Assembly: GCA_922989275.2 (NCBI GenBank)
Contig: OV277857.1
Location: 5,952,001 to 6,016,000 of the forward strand
DNA: 64,000 nucleotides
Source of the DNA: Gari tellinella
Taxonomy: Eukaryota; Mollusca; Bivalvia; Cardiida; Psammobiidae
Direction: 5' to 3'
Position numbers and translations under genes: made by a program. The stretch's first letter is position 1. The number at the start of each line of letters is the position of its first letter. Of the stretch, positions 50,101 to 59,100 are shown in pieces. Under the pieces are notes generated by a model. The model was not told where the DNA came from and did no database searches. It worked only from the letters and a program-made list of their open reading frames with translations.

Positions 50101-53100
50101 CTTATCACTTTGTTTGTCCAAACACAGCTCAAACCTTAGCATTAACCCTTGTAGTGTAGGAAACAACTTTTCTATATATCTTTGCAAACATATTACAGTG
50201 GAGAATGTGTTATTCTTTCCCAATAAACGCGTTTACGCTTAAACTATTATTTGCAGTGCAAACAGTTTGGAGCCAGATCAGACGCCGGGTAACCCGGCGT
50301 CTAATCCGGCTCCAAACTGTTTGCCACCAAGATAAACATGAAATATCAGAATGTTCCAAAAGTTGTCCTTTTCTACGTTTTAGTGCTTTGCGTTTGCGTA
50401 CATTTGCGTTTAAACGGGAAAGAATAACAGATTCTCCACTGTAGATCCAGATCAGACACCAAATAACCTGGGGCTAGTCTTACTAAACTTTGTACGACAA
50501 AAATGGACGGATTCAAAACTTTAAAATACATTTAATTTCTGATTTCTCCATCTCATCCTGTCTTGTGACATCTCTTTGAAATCATCTTAATTAAAAAGTC
50601 TATCAGTCTATTTTCTTGAAAAGATGATTCCAAAGAGATGTCACAAGACAGAATTAGACGGAGAAATAAATAATAATTGAGAATTGTATAATCTGACTAA
50701 CGACAATATTTGTCATACGATGTTTTGTAAGACGGGCCCCTGGTGTCTTAACAGGAACCAAAGCAGGGTTCACAAGTCTTTAAAAATCCTTGAAATTCAT
50801 TGGAACTTCCGAAGCCTAGATTACCCTCGAGAGTGTATAAAAGCTCTTGATAAACCTTTGAAATAATGAATGTTAAACTATTGCTTATTGTTTATATGTG
50901 CATTTTGTTTAAGAAATGGAAATCTATCAGTTGAAAAAATAATAAGAATGATTAAAAACAAAAGAAACAAAACAAAAAACAATATTAAATCAATTCCTGG
51001 CAACCATTTATAATTTGTTCATTCTTTTTGCCAAAATTGGCAATTTGCTATGCTTAGTTGAAAAAACGCCTGAATTTTGTGACAAAATTTGTAGAAAAAT
51101 CCTTCTAAATTCCTTGAATTTTATTCAGTTTTAAATGAGTTAATTACAATGTTGCATGCAATGATCTGAACTTACTTGAGAACAGATTTCTATTTGGTAT
51201 TTTCTCTTCTTATTAACCCTTAGCCCGCCAAATAAATTGTCGTCTGCTATATTTCTCGTTTGCTTCAAGTTTCAAAGTGCTTCAAAGTTGCTCAAAATTG
51301 CTGAAAATGTTGTCCGAGTGTCAAACAGCTTGGATCCGGATAAGAATTATTTTCTATATACTAGCAGATTGTAGCTTAAAGCAGGCTGAAAGTAAAGCAG
51401 AATGTGCCTTAAGGCGCATTCTGCTTTACTTTCAACCTGCTTTATGTGGTCACCTATTTTCAAAACTAGAATCAGGCTCTTGAGTTAAAACAAGATTAAC
51501 CATTGTAATGAGTAGATTTTTTTTAGATGATTAAGATTACTACCTATTTATTGAGATAATTAAGGTTGCATTTAATGTTTTTGATGTCTGTTTGTCTGTC
51601 TATAGTACAGTTGAGAAAACGTTATTCTTTCCCAATAAACCCGTTTACGCCAAAACTAGTATTTCCTATGCAAACAGTTTGGAGCCAGATCAGACGCCGG
51701 GTAACCCGGCGTCTGATCAGGCTCCAAACTGTTTGCCACTCAGATTGAAATAGATTGTCAGGATTGTCTAACAGTTGTCATTTTCTCCACTTTACTGCAT
51801 TGCGTTTGCCTTTCGTTTGCGTTTAAACGGGAAAGAATGTTTTCTCCACTGTATGTCTACTTATCACTTTGTTTGTCCAAACACAGCTCAAACCTTAGCA
51901 TTAACCCTTGTAGTGTAGGAAACAACTTTTCTATATATCTTTGCAAACATATTACAGTGGAGAATGTGTTATTCTTTCCCAATAAACGCGTTTACGCTTA
52001 AACTATTATTTGCAGTGCAAACAGTTTGGAGCCAGATCAGACGCCGGGTAACCCGGCGTCTGATCCGGCTCCAAACTGTTTGCCACCAAGATAAACATGA
52101 AATATCAGAATTGTCCAAAAGTTGTCCTTTTCTACGTTTTAGTGCTTTGCGTTTGCGTACATTTGCGTTTAAACGGGAAAGAATAACAGATTCTCCACTG
52201 TAGATCCAGATCAGACACCAAATAACCTGGGGCTAGTCTTACTAAACTTTGTACGACAAAAATGGACGGATTCAAAACTTTAAAATACATTTAATTTCTG
52301 ATTTCTCCATCTCATCCTGTCTTGTGACATCTCTTTGAAATCATCTTAATTAAAAAGTCTATCAGTCTATTTTCTTGAAAAGATGATTCCAAAGAGATGT
52401 CACAAGACAGAATTAGACGGAGAAATAAATAATAATTGAGAATTGTATAATCTGACTAACGACAATATTTGTCATACGATGTTTTGTAAGACGGGCCCCT
52501 GGTGTCTTAACAGGAACCAAAGCAGGGTTCACAAGTCTTTAAAAATCCTTGAAATTCATTGGAACTTCCGAAGCCTAGATTACCCTCGAGAGTGTATAAA
52601 AGCTCTTGATAAACCTTTGAAATAATGAATGTTAAACTATTGCTTATTGTTTATATGTGCATTTTGTTTAAGAAATGGAAATCTATCAGTTGAAAAAATA
52701 ATAAGAATGATTAAAAACAAAAGAAACAAAACAAAAAACAATATTAAATCAATTCCTGGCAACCATTTATAATTTGTTCATTCTTTTTGCCAAAATTGGC
52801 AATTTGCTATGCTTAGTTGAAAAAACGCCTGAATTTTGTGACAAAATTTGTAGAAAAATCCTTCTAAATTCCTTGAATTTTATTCAGTTTTAAATGAGTT
52901 AATTACAATGTTGCATGCAATGATCTGAACTTACTTGAGAACAGATTTCTATTTGGTATTTTCTCTTCTTATTAACCCTTAGCCCGCCAAATAAATTGTC
53001 GTCTGCTATATTTCTCGTTTGCTTCAAGTTTCAAAGTGCTTCAAAGTTGCTCAAAATTGCTGAAAATGTTGTCCGAGTGTCAAACAGCTTGGATCCGGAT

Positions 53101-56100
53101 GAGACGCCGAGTTACTCGGCGTCTCATCCGGATCCAAGATGTTTGCATATGGAGCTATAGTCGTGAGTGGCAGGCTAAGGGTTAAGAACAGATTTCTATT
53201 TGGTATTTTCTCTTCTTATTAACCCATTACCCCATAAATACGCCTGTAATTTATTCCTCCACTCAAGAAAATAGTTCTAATTTATTCAGTAATGAGTTTA
53301 TTTCACTAGAACTAATTCATATATTCTAAAAGATGCGCAGGTAGCTTAAAGCAGGCTGGAAGTAAAGCAGAATGCGCCTTAAGGCGCATTCTGCTTTACT
53401 TATAACCTACTTTAAGTATTCACCTGTTTTAAAAACCAGAAACATGCTATGGGGTAATGGGTTAAGCCTTTTCTTCATAGAGTTTTTTTTGTCGAAGGGA
53501 CTACAAGACTAAGGTATTGCTTTTCTGGGAGTCTTGTCAGCTGCCTCAATCTATTACGTTTAAACTATTACTCAGAGTTGTAGATAAGCTTTGTCTTGGA
53601 ATTGGGTATCACTCTATGGATTTTAAATGAATTGGTTTTTTTTAAAAAAAACCATTGGGTATTGCATTGACCACAGCCCCATGGTTTCTTATTCATTTGG
53701 GTATCCACAGTCCAGTACCCCTTTATTTGTAATATAATTGGGTATCAGTAGGAAAATAAACTTGGATTTCTTATCCTTGTCCTTTCAACAGTGCATTCAG
53801 GGTATTGTTGTTAATTGTCTTAAATGATCTTCAGTGTTTACCTTACATAGTTCTATATGCAACTTTTGTTTACACACGTTCAACTAAAGTAAAAGTTCAG
53901 TTGATAACCCGATTAAATTAAAAAGCAATTGAGTATCCGTTTGGTTTTTACCCAATCACTTTCAAATAATTGGGTTTCCTTTTGCTTTTGTTGGCCAATG
54001 TTGGGTACTGTCACCGATTAGCTTTGAAATAATTGGGTATTTCACCAATTTCAATTGGGTAAATTCTCAGATACTCTGCTTATCAACAACTCTGTTACTC
54101 GGGAAAGGACTGTATCTTTATATGTATATAAAAACATGCCTGGGTACAAGGTTATAGCCAGATATAGTTCTCAAGCATTTTGATTGGTCAAATCTGACCA
54201 ATCAAATGCGTTAGAACAATCTCAGACTCAACTCAAACTCTTTGTAACATTTGGACTAGAATTTTAAGACTTGATGTGAAATGGGTTTTACTAGAAATCT
54301 CTTTGAGAACAACAAACAAACTATGGTTAATTACACAATATCTTTTAAAAGACTTTTCGATAGCAAATTTTAAAAACAATTGCTGAGTTATTTTTCATAT
54401 GTGAAAACTTTGGGCTATTAAATTTACATGTATTTATTTTGTGAGGTAAGGATTTCATTTTTTTGTAGCAAAAAATGTTTTTAAAATCATTTTCTCTTTT
54501 ACACACATTCAACCTTTTGTTATTTCGTCATTTTAGTCCAAGCTTACACCTAAAGAGAAGCTGAAAAGGAGGATGCAGTTGGCGTTGAACAAACAGTGTA
54601 AGTGATAATTAACTCATTACAAACATTACTCTTCGTTTCGTTTAGGTTACTAGTAACTCACTACTATTGGTTTTGGTGAACAGCTTGTTTGGCAAGTTTA
54701 CATTTGTCAAGTTTTTACAGGGCTCAATAATTCTATTTCTTCATTAAACTCTATGATGTCACTCTTCTAATGAATAGTAACACCATAGGATCTGGTACTG
54801 AAATGAGTGAGAAAATGTTGGATTTGTTTAGTTTACTCCCTCTTATCTAGAGTTTTGGGGTTTTTTAAATCATTTTTAATAAGGTTTTAGACAATCATGC
54901 ATTCATCCTAACCAAGAATGTCTTGATTGTGGGATTGACAATCAGTATATATTTTTTGGTGTAAATGTATAATATTATTTGTCTTGTAAATCATGGATAA
55001 TTATTATTTTTATTATGCATTAATATAATCATTTTGACAATGCCTTATCCAAGGGAAACAACTCATTTAGCCTAAGCAGAAGACTTGGTGTATGTACATG
55101 TCTTTCGATATAGACCAGTCTCTTCTGCTTTCCCTATTTGAATAGTGCAATAACATAAATTTGATGTTGGGATTCAATTTAGTTAATGTGTCATGAACTG
55201 TTTTGAGAAGACGCATATGATCTGATCAATCTCTGGTCATATTATACAATATACAGGTGACTTTTCAGTATTATATTTATTGAGAAGCACCTTTTAGCAC
55301 ATTTAATTTATTCCTCCACTGAAGAAAATAGTCGTTACCTTTATTTTTAGCTCACCTGAGCCAGAGGCTCAAGGTGAGCTATTGGGATGGCCCTGTCTCC
55401 GGCGTCCGTCATCGTGCGTCGTTCGTCGTCGTTAACAATTGCTTCAAATGACATCTCCTCTTATACCGCTTGACAGATTTCAACCAAACTTTACAGAAAT
55501 GTTCCTTGGGTCAAGCTCTTTCAAATTTGTTCAAAGAATTAAAAACAATGCAGAAGTCTGGTTGCCATGGCAACCAAAGTGAAAAAATAAGCAAATCTTT
55601 AAAAATCTTCTTGTCAAAAACTGCAAGGGCCAGAGCTTAGGTATTTTGCACATATCATCATCTACAGGTCATCTATCAAGTTTGTTCAAATTATGCCCCT
55701 GGGGTCAAAATTGGCTCCGCCCCGGGGTCACAGTTTTACATAGAGTTATATAGTGAAATTTTCAAATGTCTTCTTCTCTGAAACTAATATGGCTTTGATA
55801 TTTGGCATGGTGACAGTTCTAAATATCCATTAGGTATTTTATTCAAATTATTCCGGTCTGTTGCATATCTAGGTCACAGGAGCTAAAAATAGATTTTTTA
55901 AAATGAAAACTTAAAAAATCTTCTCGTCAAAAACCACAAGGGCTAGAGCTTATATATTTTGCATATATCATCGCCTACAGGTCCTCTATCAAGTTTGTTC
56001 AAATTATGCCCTGGGGTAAAAAATTACCCCGCCTTGGGGGTCACAGTTTTACATCGAGTTATATAGTGAATTTTCAAACGTCTTCTCCTCTGAAACTAAA

Positions 56101-59100
56101 TATGGCCAGAGCTTTGATATTTGATATTGTGACACTTCTAGATATCCTTTACCTACTTTGTTCAAATGGTTCCGGTCTGTTGCATATCTAGGTCACAGGA
56201 GCTAAAAATAGATTTTTATCAAAGAAAACTTAAAAAAATCTTCTTGTCTAAAACCCTAGTACCCTTATCTTAGATATTTGGCACATAGCATCATCTACAG
56301 GTCCTCTATCAAGATTGTTCAAATTATGCCCCTCCGGTAAAAAATGAACCCATCCTGGACATAAATCATTATCTCTATTTTGTCAGCTTTTCTCAGGTGA
56401 GCGAACTATGCCCCATGGGGCTCTTGTTATTCAAGCAGATGGTAGCTTAAAGTAGGCTGAAAGTAAAGCAGAATGTGGCACATTCTGCTTTACTTTCAAC
56501 TTGCTTTAAGAGAACAATGTCTTCTAGAAACATTCTATGGGGTAAAGGGTTAAATCTATATTGACATTTCTATCTTCTTTCCTTTCTACAGTGGAGAATC
56601 TGTTATTCTTTCCCATTTAAACGCAAACGTACGCAAACGCAAAGCACTAAAACATAGAAAAGGACAACTTTTGGACAATTCTGATAATTCTTGTTTATCT
56701 TGGTGGCAAACAGTTTGGAGCCTGATCAGACGCCGGGTTACCCGGCGTCTGATCTGGCTCCAAACTGTTTGCACTGGAAATAATAGTTTTAGCGTAAACG
56801 CGTTTATTGGGAAAGAATAACACATTCTCCACTGTAACATCAGTAAATAATTTCAAATCTGATTGGGATGTTTGACACTCAATACTCAACTGTATGTCAG
56901 TTTAAAAAGTATATGAACTGATTTGATTTTTTTCGCAGACAATATATTTAAAGCAGTCAACAATTCAGCATGATAAGGGTTAGCCCTTTCTTCCATAGTT
57001 AAGAAAGTAAATCACTTATATCCAGCTTTGTACAAGTCAGTTAACAGCTTAATGCAATGTGAGAATTAAGGAAAAACTCCCATAGAATCTATCTAATAAT
57101 CACTTTAACCCTTTACTCCATGGCATATTTCTAGTAATGAAGACAGGTGACCAACTAAAGCAGATTTGAAGTAAAGCAGAATGCACCATAAGGCGCATTC
57201 TGCTTTACTTTCAACCTGCTTTAAGCTATCATATGCTAGGATATAGTGATTTACTTTCAGCCTGCTTTAAGCTATCATCTGCTAGGATATAAAAAATTAT
57301 TTCTTAAGATACACATTCATGACGTTAACTTTATAAATCTGAATTATTTTCTTCAGCGGAGGAATGAATTTAAGGCGTATAAGTATGTATTAGTGGAGCA
57401 ATGGGCATAGCTGACATCTGTATTTAACAACATCACTGAACACCCTTGTGTGACTCTTATATGGAGAAGTAGACAAAGGCATCTTAACCCTTAGCCTGCC
57501 ACTCACGACTATAGCTCCATATGCAAACAGCTTGGATCCGGATGAGACGCCGGATCCAAGCTGTTTGACACTCGGACAACATTTTCAGCAATTTTGAGAA
57601 ACTTTGAAGCACTTTGAAACATGAAGCAGACGAGAAATATAGCAGACTACAATTTATTTGGCGGGCTAAGGGTTAATCCATTGATGCCTGAATATTGCAA
57701 TTAACTCTCCCTTTGTTCATCCATACAGCAAAACATTTTATATGATACAACAAAAAGTGAAGACCTTGATGAGACGCCGGGTAACGTGGCATCTCATCAG
57801 GGTCTATACTGTTTGCCAATGTCCCCAAATAAATTGTCGTCTGCAATATTTCTCGTCTGCTTCAAGTTTCAAACTGCTTCAAAGTTGCTCAAAATTGCTG
57901 AAAATGTTGTCCGAGTGTCAAACAGCTTGGATGCGGATGAGACGCCGAGTTACTCGGCGTCTCATCCGCATCCAAGCTGTTTGCATATGGAGCTATAGTC
58001 GTGAGTGGCATGCTAAGGGTTAATAGATGCTTGACTTAAATGGGTTAAATGCTCATGTGTGACACTTACCTGGAGGAGAAGTCAGAGGTGTCTTAAGCCC
58101 CTTCCATGGAGGAAAGGATGAAATCTTATGAACATTGTCTTCATCTTTGTTTTTTCACAGTTAAAGCAGACAAGAAGGCAGAAACACTTCGCCAGGAAAA
58201 GCTTGAACAAGAAAAAATGGTCAAGTATTATTTTCATCAGTTAAATTCTTTACCCCATAGCCTGTTTCTAGTTTTGAAGACAGGTGACAGCTTAAAGCAG
58301 GTTGAAAATAAAGCAGAATACTCTTTTACGTTTAGGAGCATTCTGCTTTACTTTTAACCTGCTATAAGCTACCATCTTGAAATCTTGAAATATACTAGAA
58401 AAATGCCCTCTAAGTTTTATGATCAGAACTGTATAGGTGGGGACTATAGCGATTACAGTGGAGAAAACGTTATTTTTTCCCAATAAATGCGTTTACGCTA
58501 AAACTATTATTTCCAGTGCAAACAGTTTGGAGCCAGATTCTCCACTTTTTAGAGGCGTATAAATTACACCACCTCAGATAATACTATACAATTATGGGAA
58601 TACAGTAAAACCCCTCTAAACCGGACATGTGTGGGGACAACATAAATGGCCGGTTTAGAGGGGTTTCCGGTTTAGAGGGGTTTCTAGTATGGAAGATAGC
58701 TGATAACTTAAAGCAGGTTGAAAGTAAAGCAGAATGCGCCATAAGGCGCATTCTGCTTTACTTTTAACCTGCTTTTAAGCTATCATCTCCTAGAATATAG
58801 AAAATATTTCTGATGATACATATTCAGCGTAGGAATAAATCAAAGGCGTAAAAATGAAAGTTTATGGTGTAATAGGTTCAAATAAGGAATTGTTGGAAAC
58901 GGGACCAACATTTTTGTCCGGTTTAGAGAGAATTCCGGAATTAGAGGTTCCGGTTTAGAGGGGTTTCACTGTAGTTCATTCTATTCTATCTTTGATCAGT
59001 ATGAGAGTATTTCTTAAACACAAATCCTTATGTCTGCATTAATCCCTATTGTGTGACTGCTCATTAGAATATTTTCGTCAGTTACCGTAATTAAACTAAT

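Larger units (their letters stand above)
49580..53099 (+). repeat. 1,759-bp tandem duplication, two near-identical copies
   Basis: Copy 1 is 49580-51338 and copy 2 is 51339-53097. They differ at only a few positions (for example near 50038/51797, 50304/52063 and 50352/52111). The joint shares GAT microhomology: ATGGATAAG-like sequence from family C meets CCGGAT from family M. Lies within intron 14. Confidence 0.95.

Noticed and set aside
50205..52203. Recurrent ORFs with RRRVTRRLIRLQTVCHQDKHEIS
   Set aside because: They are read through the hairpin arms of family B MITEs and recur wherever that MITE occurs (454, 56586, 62738).
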